From: Cycas panzhihuaensis
Lineage: Eukaryota > Cycadophyta
Direction: 5' to 3'
Assembly: GCA_023213395.1 (NCBI GenBank)
Contig: CM041465.1
Span: forward strand, 38,447,741-38,511,740
DNA length: 64,000 nucleotides
Both the position numbers and the translations under genes were made by a program. Numbering within the stretch: the first letter of the stretch is position 1; each line of letters begins with the position of its first letter. Positions 50,065 through 60,420 of this stretch are shown piece after piece. The notes below the pieces were generated by a model. The model was not told the DNA's origin. It ran no database searches and saw only the letters and a list, made by a program, of their open reading frames with translations.

Positions 50065-52491
50065 ATGTAGCTAATAAAGAACTTGGAAACTATTGAGATT
50101 ACGCTGCTTAAGTTCCACTCAATATCCAAATTTAATCAATACAAAACTGAAGAAAATGGGATGGAATGGAGGGCTTCGCTCGCAGGTCGTCTAACCTGAT
50201 AATAAAATCAGTGTTGGCCAAGTTACCAATACATTTGAGGCAAAGTAAAATACTTTTTTCGAGCCTTCCCACTTAACATTTTAATTGATTTATGAAGTGG
50301 GTTAAATTGTGCTGAAAAAATGTTCTTGTAGGCGCTTTTTATGCTGTTGCAAACTTCATCAAAGTGCTTCAAAAAATACAAAATAGTTGCTTGACTGACA
50401 GTGTATGCAACTAAATACAAAATTCAATCTCTAAATGAGATATTTAGTAGCGGCAAATAAAAGATTTTAATGCCTTAATCAAGAAATTTATGAAGCAAAT
50501 CAGCCACCACGAATGCTTGAGATCGAAAAATGATCTCAACATGCCAAAAAAATTGATATTTTTTTATTGATTGTAGTCCTTTTGAGTTTGAAGTCTTAGC
50601 TCACTTAATTTGGGTCACCACACAGAGAACCTAGTGAGCAAAAGAGTGAAATAAATGGTACAGTTTAGGCTTTAAAATAAGCCAAATGAAGGTGATTAAA
50701 TCACCAAATCACATGCAAGTTTTTTACAATGTTAGTGTGATTAACACTCTAAAAAGAAATCCTAATTTTTGAATCACTTGTAGTCCATTTTTAATGACTT
50801 AAGTCGCCTTGCAAAGAGCTTAGCATCATTACAAAAGAAAAAAAATTCACTAAAGTGATAATAATCACTTAATAAAAGTGAAATTTTGTTCAATTTTTTT
50901 TAATAATAAATAGTGTGATTAACACATTAAAAAGTGATAAAATTCTTCTTAAAATGATAAAATATAAAACATGAATAATAAACTTTAGATTTCTAAAGTT
51001 TAAAAAGAAAAATTTTTAAAAAAATATACCATAATATATTCTAAATCATATAAGGTAAAATTTTCAAACTTTAAAAAATTCAAAATTTTTAGCGGCGAAT
51101 GAATTTACTAGGCGACGTAAACCTGTTTTCAAAACTGGTTGAATAAATCAGTGAGCGACCGAATCTAAGTGTGGATACATGGAAAAGCATCTTCATGCCC
51201 GATCGCAGAAAGAAAAGCTCACAAAGGAGCAGTGCGGATCAACGGAAGCCAGTATGTAGAAGTCACGGAAGTCGACAGGAGAGTCGCATGCCCAGACAGT
51301 AGAGACACACAGGAGGTCACCTTAACAAGCAGCAGGTCCTACGGGAGCCGAACAGAGTTGCATGCCTAAACAATAGAGACACGTAGGAGGTCACCTTGGC
51401 AGGCGGGCAACTCCTACGACAGCTGAACAGAGTTATGGAAAAGTCGTTCAACAGGGAGGTGCGCCCAATCACAGGTTGAGGGTAAAGAAGAGCCAACCAT
51501 ACAGGAAGGATATACAGAGTCCTTGTGTGCAGGAGGACACCCAGACGGACAGAGCCACGCAATGATTTTAACCACAAGGGAGATATGCCAATGTGAGATG
51601 AGCTACCAAACAAAGGAGTTTCTAGTGTGTAACAAAAAGCCACCAAGAAAGTAGAGAGCTGCAAAATCAGAATAAATGTGCCCAGATAAAGAGAACAGGG
51701 CCAGGAGCACGGACAAAGAAAGTCGACAGTGAAGAAAGCAGGTTGGCCAGCTACAGAGAGCAGCCAAAGAGAGGGACTTTTAAAGATTTTTTCTTTTTAA
51801 TCTTTCAAACCCTGCAATCAACACACTTGAGAGCCATCGTTAATTTTTTTTTTTTCACTCTCTTTAATAGTCATCAAATGAGCCAGCCATCTTTTGTCCA
51901 CAAGGAGAACTATTACACTTGAAAAATCTCTAAAAATAGAGATGTATATTCACTCTATTCAATAAGGGCAGTTTTTCATAAGAGCTCTTGTGAATTTTTT
52001 AATCCATCATCAATAATACTAGAGGACCACTAGACAACCGCCCTATTGTTTATTTTAAGACAAAAAAGGAATGCAAAATTACAAATCAAAATATTTGCAA
52101 TAATTATTAATTGCAAATCTTTGTGAATTTTGCATACATAATGGCTTCATACACCATGAAAGAGACTCACCATCCTTGACAAAATAGTAGGAATTTCATA
52201 CAGATGAAACCTGCAACATGAGCTTGACACAAGAACCAATAAACCTCATTTTTTTCCTTCGCAGGTTAGCCTTCAAAATCACAAAGCATGCAAGAATTTT
52301 GCATGAATTATCCTTCAAAAATTTGCAAGCTTAAACACCATAAATCCCTTCAACATTAAATTCAGCAATTCAATGTTCAATGAAAACTTTCAAGAAATTA
52401 CTTCTTACTCCTATTGGATCGCCTTCGTATGTCGAAGGTCATCCTCAAGCATGGAGTAAAATAATGCTTCAATCCGCTCCTCAAAAGCTTC
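50065..52491 (-). other. R3 untranslated leader (2.4 kb)
   Basis: On minus the leader runs from the primer-binding site at 52503 to the R5 insertion 9 bp before the R3 start codon. It has a moderately GC-rich part (about 51160-51780) near the primer site and a very AT-rich part (50290-51150), the same layout as the R6 leader. The last 200 bp resemble, in order, the stretch before R6 gag. No gag or protease sequence is present. Confidence 0.75.
51281..51429 (-). repeat. Tandem 74/75-bp duplication in R3 leader
   Basis: Two adjacent units start at 51281 and 51355, sharing GCATGCC, TAGAGACAC, AGGAGGTCACCTT and GAACAGAG. A further partial unit may begin at 51430. The units lie in the GC-richer part of the leader and show no coding potential that I recognise. 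Confidence 0.75.
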
Positions 52492-53042
52492 GCTTTGATA
52501 CCAAATTGAGAGAGAGAAATGAAGATGCCAAAAGATCTATTTGAGGAACAAGATAGGACACATAAATCATAAAAGATAATACTTGATTGATAGAAATATG
52601 GACTACATAACATGATATAATGGCGAGGAGATTCAACTACAACTCAACATATTACACAAGCAAAATAGGGAGTAAAATTAATCTCAAACTCAACCTATAA
52701 GAAAAGTTGCAGCAGCATAATACTGACTCAAAAATTACTACATTACAAAACAAGGAAAGTAGGGCTCCTTATAAAAGAGTTTCAAAGATCAAGATTTAGA
52801 CACATCACTAATCAAAAGCACAAGAAAATTTTGAATAAAACTCTACTTTCCATAAGGATTAGGATGGTAACAAGTGTAGCCATCCAAAGTTGACTTTCCA
52901 CTAAGCACATGTAGAAAAGCCATAAAAGACAAAAGACAATTTAAAAATAAAACTAAATATCACTTTGGCATGAAGTCTAAAGTGACAAAAATATAAATGT
53001 ACAAGGTCAAGACTTAATGCTTAGGACATGAAAGTTTTAACA
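52492..53042 (-). repeat. R3 5' LTR (52507-53042, 536 bp) and primer-binding site
   Basis: The LTR starts TGAGAGAGAG and ends TTTTAACA on plus, followed by TCAAC (53043-53047). The primer-binding site at 52492-52503 reads TGGTATCAAAGC on minus, one base from the usual initiator-tRNA match and identical to that of R11. A TATA-like CTTATAAAAGAG is near 52780. Confidence 0.92.
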
Positions 53043-53478
53043 TCAACCACAAGATATTGTTTCACCCTTAGATCAGGAGTCATTTCATGGAGTTGCAAGA
53101 AGCAACCCAATGTTACCTTGTCATCCACGGAAGCAAAGTACAAAGTTGCAATCAGTGTAGCTTGTGAGGCTATTTGGCTGAGGAGGATTCTTGGTGAGTT
53201 TGGACTTGAGCAGGAACATCCCACCAGGCTATATTATGACAATCAAAGTGTGCTCAAATTAACTAAGAATCCAGTTTTTCATGCATGGACCAAACACATT
53301 GACGTTCATCATCATTTTATCAAGGAGCATGTTCAGAATGATGAGATCAACCTCTTCTACAAACCCATGGACCAGCATATTGCAAATATCTTTACTAAGC
53401 CACTCGGTAGAGAGAAGTTTGAGAAATTTAGGGATGGTCTTGGTGTCTAACTTAACATTGTAAACATTAAGGAGGGGG
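53043..53478 (+). pseudogene. R2 RNase H, C-terminal part, and polypurine tract
   Basis: This continues R2 RNase H: RYCFTLRSGVISWSCKKQPNVTLSSTEAKYKVA, LYYDNQSVLKLTKNPVFHAWTKHIDVHHHFIKEHV and ANIFTKPLGREKFEKF, to a stop near 53448. It is open throughout. TEAKY replaces TEAEY, removing the catalytic Glu. The purine run GGAGGGGG (53471-53478) abuts the 3' LTR. Confidence 0.9.
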
Positions 53479-54015
53479 TGTTAAATCTTTATGTTTAAAT
53501 GTTAAGTGATATACTTCATAATTTATTATTAATGTACTTTATGTTAGTGTGACTTATCACTTAAATTGATAAAGTACACACCCACGTTCTTTTTAGTTGC
53601 ACAACATTGTAACTTGAGAGTTAATGTACCCTCGTGCACTTGTGCTCACAAGAGAGCTCAAGGGAACACTTGTCTCACATGCAACTAACTGGCTTGCATG
53701 TTTTTAACATTCGTCAAACATGTAGCGCTCTGAGGTCTCTATATATTGAGACCATTTCTCATGTATTTCACAAGAGTGAGTGTTGTGTTATGATGATGTT
53801 CTTGGTTAATCTAAGCTTCTTATTTATTTGGAGTTGGATCAATTTCTTCTCCTGCATATTTTGTGCCCTCTTACTTGTAATCATTATGCTTATGCTTGCT
53901 CATAGTGCTCATCTCCATGCTAGCCTGATTAGATGCTAATCATCTTCATTCTTATAGCAGATTTTCCTCTCTTTTACATTCCAAGGGCCATAAGCTTAAT
54001 GCTCCATTCTTAACA
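53479..54015 (+). repeat. R2 3' LTR (about 537 bp)
   Basis: It starts TGTTAAATC directly after the purine tract. The end is placed at TCTTAACA (54015) by analogy with the LTR ends of R6 and R11. It shares the AAAGTACACACCCAC block and a TATATATTGAGACC promoter-like segment with the R6 LTR, so the two families are related. Its target duplication partner is not available. Confidence 0.8.
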
Positions 54016-56065
54016 GATGGAAGCAAAAGTTGCAAGTATAAGTGTGCCTCTTATGTCGCAACTCAAAAACCACAATGCAAGTCAAAAAGAAGATCATGAT
54101 TTTTAAATGAAAGTTGTAAGTGCTAGGTGGAAGAAATAGTTGACTCGCAACTCATGACTTGTAAGTTACGTTGTTAGTTAGGTGTGTTAAGTGCAAGTTT
54201 TGCGATGCAAGATTTTAACTTGCATCGTGCAGTTTTGTAAGAAGACACCTCATGAAAGAAATTTGTGGATTGCAACAAAAAGTGGTCGCAAATTACAAGA
54301 ATTGCAAGTGAATGAGGTGTGATTAAATTGAGATAGTCTGATTAGGACACGTGATCACATCAAATGTTATTCACAAAAGGCTAAATCACATGAAGGAGAG
54401 ATGAAGTTTGATCCTTTCGCAATTAAGTGAAGTGTGACCAGAATCAAGGTTGTTGGATCAACGTGCCCTAGGCAAGAAATTAAGGAGCTTTGCAAGGGAA
54501 GCATTTCTATCACATTTTGTAGATTACCACTAAGTTTCAAAGGCAATAATAAGAAGAGTGACAAAATGCAAGTTGTCGGTGTGAGTTTAATCAAAAGAAA
54601 AAGCTTATAAAGCTCACAATTCGCATCTTGTAAGATTTGAGAGCTATGAGTAAATGAACTTCACATAATTGCAAGTGCGAGTTGTATCAAGAATAGGAGC
54701 TTCTAGTTGTATCAAGAATAGGATCTAAAGAACACATGGGCACATCAACACTGACTTGCAAGCAAGTCAAACGCATGGAGGAGAGATGAAGATTGGAAGT
54801 TTTGTGACCACTGTCGACCTAAACGACACATGGCACCATCGTAGTAAACTCGCACCCGAAAGGTTTAAGAAAGTAGATGAGCAAGAGCGGTCAAATTAAA
54901 TACATATGACAAAGATTTATAGACTTCATGTCGAGAGCACTCGTCACAAAATGAGTTTGTAGAGAGAAAGATCGACGATGGGGATAATCGCAATGAAATA
55001 ACAATTGTTGGAAGGAGATGCAAGATTGAACCTAAGCCATTAGATCTAGAGTCGTAGCGACAAAGGATCAATAGGCTAGTGCCTTGTGAAATAGATCGTA
55101 ACCGTTTGATGGAAGAACATGTGGTTGTATTTTGTGACATTCGCAGTTGAAGTCATCGCTCACTTCGAGCAATAAATCAAAAGAAGAATTGCATGGGCCA
55201 CGAGTTTGTTAAGCACAAGGAAATCATGGCCATTGGTTTAAGAGACATGTGGACAAATCTTGTGGCATCGCAGGGGGAGTCTCAGTTGAAGGAAACATTG
55301 AGAAGTAAAGGATTGCAAGTGGAAGGATTTGCAAAGAAAATCCTAGCCATTGGTTTAAGAACATGCGGCAAGAGACTTGCTTGAAGAAAAAGGATTAGTG
55401 GGAGCATTTTGCAAATGAGTAAAACTATGAAAAAAGAATGATCATCTAATGAATAACATGTGGAAGCATCAACGAGCACTCACAAGGCAAGCTGTGACTC
55501 GCAAGAAGCGATAGATGAAAAGGGAAAATGAAGAATCTACAAGGGGAAGTGGCTACAAAAGGATCGGATCAAAGTTCAATCTGTTAAGTGCTCAAGTGCA
55601 TGAAGACATTGATACGATGAAACAACTATCAATAGAAATAGAAAACAACATGGAAACCATTTCAGCTGCTCCAATGGACCCACTCAGCTTCAACTTTTGG
55701 GGGCTTTTCAACTTCTTCTTCCCAAGCTAGCCTATAAAAGTTGAACCTGCAAAAGAGCAAGGGTTTAGCATTGGCATTGGTTCTTTGTGAAAAGATCTCC
55801 ATGCTTCTTTATATTTACTTTTAATGAAAGGTACAACAATCAAGGCTTTTTGTTGGAAGTTATATGGGTGTTTTCTTTCTCCATAGTTGACATGATTTGA
55901 TATTATTTGCTTAAAAATCGATACAATAAGTTGAGATTTCTATGATTTGTATTTGAGTCTCTCCTTTTTCTGGTACTTTTGCTACTTGATTTACTTGGTT
56001 TAGGATTGGCAAATAAATTGAATAGCAATCCAGTTCTCTAATCCCCCTCTTTTCACCTTCTATAT
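54016..56065. other. Unassigned 2-kb segment, possibly a large LTR or decayed element
   Basis: No domain is recognisable. The first kilobase repeats short TTGCAAGT/TCGCAA words and has a hairpin at 54204-54228 (9-bp stem CGATGCAAG, 7-nt loop). Two similar 28-32-bp stretches sharing GCCATTGGTTTAAGA start near 55223 and 55340. A TATA-like box (CCTATAAAAG) is near 55730, followed by 300 bp ending in a C/T-rich run before R11. That tail looks like the downstream part of an LTR, but no partner copy or target duplication is visible. Confidence 0.4.
54204..54228. other. Hairpin in unassigned segment
   Basis: A 9-bp perfect inverted repeat CGATGCAAG / CTTGCATCG is separated by ATTTTAA. The surrounding sequence repeats the same GCAAG words, so it may be incidental. 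Confidence 0.5.
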
Positions 56066-56860
56066 TGTTAAAACCTTTATGTTCTATTGTTAAGTTATGT
56101 ATCAGATGAGGATACTTTTTTATTCAATATGTAAAGTACGCACTCATACTTCTCTAGCATTGTACTATGTTGTAACTTATGGGTTAATGCACCCTTTACC
56201 CCTCTATTTGCATATTTGCACATTTGCATGCATGATGGACAAGTGTCTATCATGCAATGCACTTGTATGCATGTTTGACACTTCTCAAACATGCAACACC
56301 CCAAAGCGGAACCTCCTCACCTATATATTCAGACCATTTTCTTATGTATGGACAGAGAGAGTGAGATGTATTGCTATGCTATTGAGTTGAATACAAACTA
56401 ATCTTGTTGGAGCTAGGATCAATTCCTTCTCCTCTGTTTCGCATTGTGCTTATGTGCTTGTTGATTTATGGTTCATTATAGATGCTAATCATCTTTGTCT
56501 AGTTCTTCATTTTCACCATATGATCCTCATTCTACATTTTGGTATCAAAGCTACTGGTAGCGGTCTTACTTTCAGATTCAAAGGCTAGATTTGTAGAGTT
56601 TTCACTTGGTGATGACCTTCACATCCTGAAGGCGATCCAACGCTAGCTTGGCTCAATTTTTAAGTTTCTAAAATCCCAGTTTTCACTACTTTTTTCAAGT
56701 CTAACACTAAAAAAATATTGTTTTAATATTATTTTGAGATTTTCTAACATGTTGAGGGGAAAAAGATAATTTTTTTACATTTTTCTCTACTGTGCAGGCC
56801 TAATTTTGTGTGTTGCAAGCATTTCTATTGAAAAAAGTTGACTATTTGCTCTCCTTTTGT
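56066..56860 (+). mobile_element. R11: 5' LTR and leader start of a copia element cut by R12
   Basis: An LTR of 471 bp (56066-56536) starts TGTTAAAACC, ends TCTACA and is followed by the primer-binding site TGGTATCAAAGC at 56540-56551. It is distantly similar to the R2 and R6 LTRs, sharing the TTAAGTTATG start region, a tandem of TGCATGTTTGACAC-like words and a TATATATTCAGACC box near 56322. Then 310 bp of leader run to R12. The rest of R11 must lie beyond the right edge. Its target duplication cannot be checked. Confidence 0.8.
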
Positions 56861-57054
56861 TGGATTGATACCTCAACGATAGATGAAGAATGCTTGATGA
56901 TTATTATTGAGAGTACAAGAGTATATATACAATTAGGGTTTGTAACCCCCTTTGATCTACCTTGTAACCGACTCATTACATAATGACATGTGTCCTTCGG
57001 TTACAACCATAGAACTTACTCTAAAGACCCTAGATAAAACATTACATTCTAATA
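56861..57054 (-). repeat. R12 3' LTR (194 bp)
   Basis: Starts TGGATTGATACC and ends TCTAATA on plus. It aligns end to end with 2221-2414. The purine tract next to it reads AAGAGAGGA on minus (57055-57063). Confidence 0.9.
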
Positions 57055-57063
57055 TCCTCTCTT

Positions 57064-57663
57064 AATGTTTTATCCTTCTAACCCAATTTTGTCCCTAAGA
57101 AATTTGAATTTGTCTTTTCCTAGAGGCTTTGTCAATATATTAGCCACTTGATCGCTTATTGCACAATAAACAAGATCTATCTCCTTGTTTTGAACTTTTT
57201 CTCGAATAAAATGATGGTGTACTTCGATGTGCTTGGTCCTAACATGAAGCACTAGATTTTTGGTGAGTTTGATGGCACTCTAATTGTCACAGTGGAGTGT
57301 AGTAGCTTCCTTTTGAGGTTTCTTCAGGTTATTCAAGAGTTGTCTTAGCCAAATTACTTCAACAGTTGCACCGACTACTGATTTGTATTCTGCCTCTATA
57401 GATGATAGTGCTACAGTTGCTTGTTTTTTGCTGCTCTAGGAAATTGGTGCTGAGCCTAGAAAGAAACAATGCCCAATGGTTGATTTCCTTTGTTCCTTGT
57501 CACTTGCCCAGTCTGAATCACAGAAACTTGTCAACTAATGAGATTTTCCTTTTGGAAACATCAATTTTAGTTATGATGTTCCTTTTAGATATTTCAAAAT
57601 CTTCTTTGTAGCATTCCAATGTTTTGTTCTAGGCTCATGCATGTATCTTGATATCAGACCTAC
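57064..57663 (-). pseudogene. R12 RNase H
   Basis: On minus this runs from GLISRYMHEPRTKHWNA (57655 downward) through [40 protein letters not shown] and HVRTKHIEVHHHFIREKV to KPLGKDKFKFLRDKIGLEG, ending near 57070. Stops occur near 57540, 57440 and 57282. The R13 insertion follows the SYVVG motif; flanks join cleanly after removing R13 and one CCTAC. Confidence 0.87.
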
Positions 57664-58534
57664 TATTGACTTATAGATTCACACCTCTTATGAGATCAAT
57701 ACACTTGTCAAGGTTACACAGGTTATAGTCTAGTTTAGGACACAGTCAACATCATTATCCACATATATCACACAGATCTATTAATGTTTCCACATGATTA
57801 TAGCACAACGGCACACAGCAGTACAGAGATCAGCACATATTCCACATTCAATCCTTGCAAACACAGAGAATCCACACTTTCCACGCAACTGTTGTTTTAT
57901 TAAGTAATAAGTTCTTTTACACAAGGTGCTGGAATGCATTCCCTGTGCATTCCAGTCTCATACACTCACTCTGTCACATACGTACCCAGAAGGTACCCAT
58001 CAAAATACATGACTTAGGCTGTTGTCATGTGTACTGGTCTCCGTACCAATGCGTATTGGTATACTTGGCTCTCACCCTCGAGAGTATACCATGGGATTGA
58101 ATCACTCGGCTCTCACACTAGAATGCTACTCAAAGCATCATTAAATATGTCCCTTTGATGCCTTTTAGGTGAAAGGTTATGACCCAAAGTCATAACCATA
58201 CCTTTTTGTCACCAAGGTACCTTTTCACTTTAACACTTGATTAAGTCTCCTTAATGGTGTCTTTTTTGATCTGTACATCCATACATATGTCCTTTTGGGT
58301 TAACGTCATCATTTCTGGGTGCCTTTGGGTCGATCATCCATATGTACCTTCTTTGTTTGCAAGCGTGCCAAAAAAAAGTACGTAACTGTGCATCATCATA
58401 CGTACCCAGATTGCATATTTTTCACCTTTTTCCACTATGCGTACCTCCGTACAGTCCGTACTTGCATTCCTCTGATCAATACAAACCTATATTCCGTCTT
58501 TCTCAAGGTCTATGTGTCACAATATGTCCCAACA
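57664..58534 (-). repeat. R13 3' LTR (871 bp)
   Basis: On plus it starts TATTGACTTATAG (G-to-A at the second base compared with the other copy) and ends GTCCCAACA. It is near-identical to 62805-63673 over most of its length. Three CGTAC words lie at 58440, 58448 and 58457. Confidence 0.93.
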
Positions 58535-58558
58535 TCTATCCTGGGTCAACATCATTGG

Positions 58559-58578
58559 GTTGAGCATCCTTGCTCAAC
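58559..58578 (-). other. Conserved hairpin before the R13 3' LTR
   Basis: The stem GTTGAGCA / TGCTCAAC with a 4-nt loop is identical to that of R8 and sits 24 bp before the LTR in reading direction. A purine-rich tract (58600-58620 on minus) precedes it as in R8. Confidence 0.75.
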
Positions 58579-58879
58579 AAAAAATTCAAAATTTGGGGTA
58601 TTCCTCCCCCTTTCTGTTCTAAGGCTGCCCTTGTTGCCTCTGCTCCACTGCTTGGTCGCCATTCTTGGTTAATAAATCCTCATCTATTGGCGCTTTTTTC
58701 TTTTTTCTTTATGCCTTTGTCTTGTTTTGTTCAACTTTCTCTTGGTTTTCCGTATGATGATATATCTTTCCTCCATGCTTTACCATATTGCTTATTTGTA
58801 TGATATGAGTTACGGTTGTTTTTCTGTTTTTTAATTTTTTTGTATTTTATATTACATACCGAACTGAATCACGTTCCGG

Positions 58880-59195
58880 TATCAAGGCAATTCGATTTTG
58901 CCTCAACTTCATGCAACACGTTATAGTACAACCAAATTGATTCTAGGTAAGTTGCTCCACCCTAGTTGATATAGGGTTTTAATTTACTACCCTTGACCAT
59001 TTCAGGTAGTAGCTGGCCTGATAGTTTCTTCAACTGGATAGCGCCATTCTGGTACACCCTCTCAATCATATATGGGCCTTTCTAATGCATCTTCAATTCT
59101 CCCTCGGTTGTTTGGGATCTGTTGTCGAATCGCCATACTCGATCACCCTTCTTGAAATACTATGTCTTGTCATGGCGGTCATACCTTGTCTTTTT
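58880..59195 (-). pseudogene. R13 integrase C-terminal (GPY/F-type) fragment
   Basis: On minus, blocks near 59130-59040 read VWRFDNRSQTTEGELKMH and KGPYMIERVYQNG, followed by LKKLSGQLLPEMVKG near 59000. This is the end of gypsy integrase. Stops near 59080 and 59155 break it. No zinc-binding or catalytic domain precedes it. Confidence 0.85.
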
Positions 59196-60080
59196 TCACC
59201 TTTTCCTTGGTGTGGTATGCTTTGTCAATTTCTTCTTATGATCCCTTAATTGATCTTGGTTTATTATTCCTTCTTCCAACCAACGTTCTCTACAATGTAT
59301 CAAATGGGAAATTCCACATAGTGGTTCTTCATAAAAGGGTTTCACATAATCTCCAACGTATTCTCCATGATTTCTATCTTCTGGAGTGGCAATTTTGTTT
59401 CCTAGACCGGAATTTCTAGGGATACTCTCAGCAGTTTCCTTTCCTTCTTCCTCAAATTTGGCGTCGATGGTTGAAAAGGATCTTTTGCTGGGTAGGTGTA
59501 CCTCTAAAGAAGATGAGGAAGGTTTGTTATTTCCTTCCTCGGGCTGGGATGGGGGTGGGGAAGGGCAGTCTACCTCAAGACCCACACTGGAGGTAGAGGG
59601 AAGGTTAGTGTTAGAGGGGGTTGGGGTATTGGGAGGTGAATTAGGATAAGGTTTTATGTTAAAAGGGGGATTTGGGTTTGGGTCTAGGTTTTTGATGTTA
59701 TTATTAACACTCGTATAATCAACAAATTTAGATTTAATATCAACGTCCTTAGTTACATTCCAAAAAAGTAGGTTACGCCTATAGGATGAAGGGTTGACTT
59801 CATATGCGTCTTGTAGCCAATAATCCACGAATTTCATCATGTTTTCATCGTCTGAAGAGTTGTAAATTTCTCCAAAGTAAGTCGGTTCTGCTTCTTGGCG
59901 ATCAATCAATTTGGTAGGTTCTTCGGCCGTATGGTAGAGATTTTCTTCGTCAAATGAAGAAGCTGTTGCTTCACTCACAACGGTTGTACTTGACCCGTTG
60001 TCAGGTATCACCTCAATGGAGTTCTTCCCCAACATTGGTAATACTACTTCATTCCCGCCATCTGACAAGGTAAAGGTCAC
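59196..60080 (-). CDS. R13 linker protein segment (294 codons, open)
   Basis: On minus the frame is open from 60080 to 59196. It begins with the TLSDGGNEVVLPMLGKNSIEVIP region that follows protease. It continues through an acidic stretch (YNSSDDENMMKFVDYWL), a Pro/Ser/Asn-rich low-complexity region of about 90 residues and an EGNNKPSSSSLEVHLPSK block, and ends with the start of the integrase tail (LRDHKKKLTKH). In a full gypsy element RT, RNase H and most of integrase would lie within this span. R8 has the same join with a shorter linker. I do not recognise a separate function for the linker. Confidence 0.7.
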   Translation of the reverse strand: MTFTLSDGGNEVVLPMLGKNSIEVIPDNGSSTTVVSEATASSFDEENLYHTAEEPTKLIDRQEAEPTYFGEIYNSSDDENMMKFVDYWLQDAYEVNPSSYRRNLLFWNVTKDVDIKSKFVDYTSVNNNIKNLDPNPNPPFNIKPYPNSPPNTPTPSNTNLPSTSSVGLEVDCPSPPPSQPEEGNNKPSSSSLEVHLPSKRSFSTIDAKFEEEGKETAESIPRNSGLGNKIATPEDRNHGEYVGDYVKPFYEEPLCGISHLIHCRERWLEEGIINQDQLRDHKKKLTKHTTPRKR

Positions 60081-60420
60081 GTTTTTCTAATTTTGGAGAC
60101 ATTAGGTCTTGTATAGCCAAGGCCTCCCTAATAAGGCTAGATACGGTGTTGCACCCTTTTCTGTTTCCACAATTGTAAAGTCGATTTTTACGACGATTCC
60201 TGCCACATCCACTTTGATGTCGGCCAGCTTCCCCATAGGTCGCACCAATAATTCATTGGCCAATTTTAATGAATATGTTGCTGCTTCCAGTTTTGGGCTT
60301 CCCAACTTTCACCATGTCGAAGTGGGTAGTACATTCACAGTTGCGCCCCCATCAACGATCACTTTCGGAAATGTTTCTCCCAATACCATCATTGTCACCA
60401 TGGGATCCATGTCGAATGAT
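60081..60420 (-). pseudogene. R13 protease
   Basis: The retropepsin active site V-DGGATVNVLP has its Asp at 60353-60351 and lies at the end of the open frame 61187-60309. The second part (60305-60102) is open and ends with YLALLGRPWLYKT, the usual ILGRPWL-like end of plant gypsy proteases. One stop or frame change lies between the two (near 60306). The enzyme would cleave gag of this family. Confidence 0.85.

Larger units (their letters stand above)
6471..53042 (-). mobile_element. R3: Ty1/copia element lacking gag-protease, spread over 46.6 kb
   Basis: R3 has a 3' LTR at 6471-7006, a 5' LTR at 52507-53042 and target duplication TCAAC (6466-6470 and 53043-53047). Removing R4 and R5 leaves about 6.4 kb. 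Its minus-strand order is LTR, primer-binding site, a 2.4-kb untranslated leader, a start codon joined straight to the pre-integrase region, integrase, RT, RNase H, polypurine tract, LTR. The LTRs differ by roughly 8% by eye, the highest value measured here, which fits its outer position. It inserted into RNase H of R2 in reverse orientation. Confidence 0.92.
3111..54015 (+). mobile_element. R2: Ty1/copia element, outermost host of the main nest
   Basis: R2 survives as 3111-6470 and 53043-54015; everything between is later insertion. Its gag, protease, integrase, RT and RNase H follow copia order and resemble R6 closely, though frames are heavily broken. The RNase H motif DSRRST at 6470 continues at 53048 with the RYCF block when R3 and one copy of TCAAC are removed. 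It ends in a 3' LTR (53479-54015). The 5' LTR and most of gag are missing or not recognisable. It must be the oldest member of the main nest, since R3 lies inside it. Confidence 0.88.

Noticed and set aside
50290-51150. Matrix-attachment or origin-like AT-rich element
   Set aside because: The AT richness matches the leader of the related element R6, so it is a family trait; composition alone does not support another role.
53479-56536. R2 3' LTR and R11 LTR as the two ends of one element
   Set aside because: They differ in length (537 and 471 bp) and sequence. R2 RNase H and its purine tract lead into the first, and a primer-binding site follows the second, so they are the end of one element and the start of another.
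59386-59649. Plus-strand Gly/Glu-rich frame
   Set aside because: It is the antisense shadow of the Pro/Ser-rich linker in R13.
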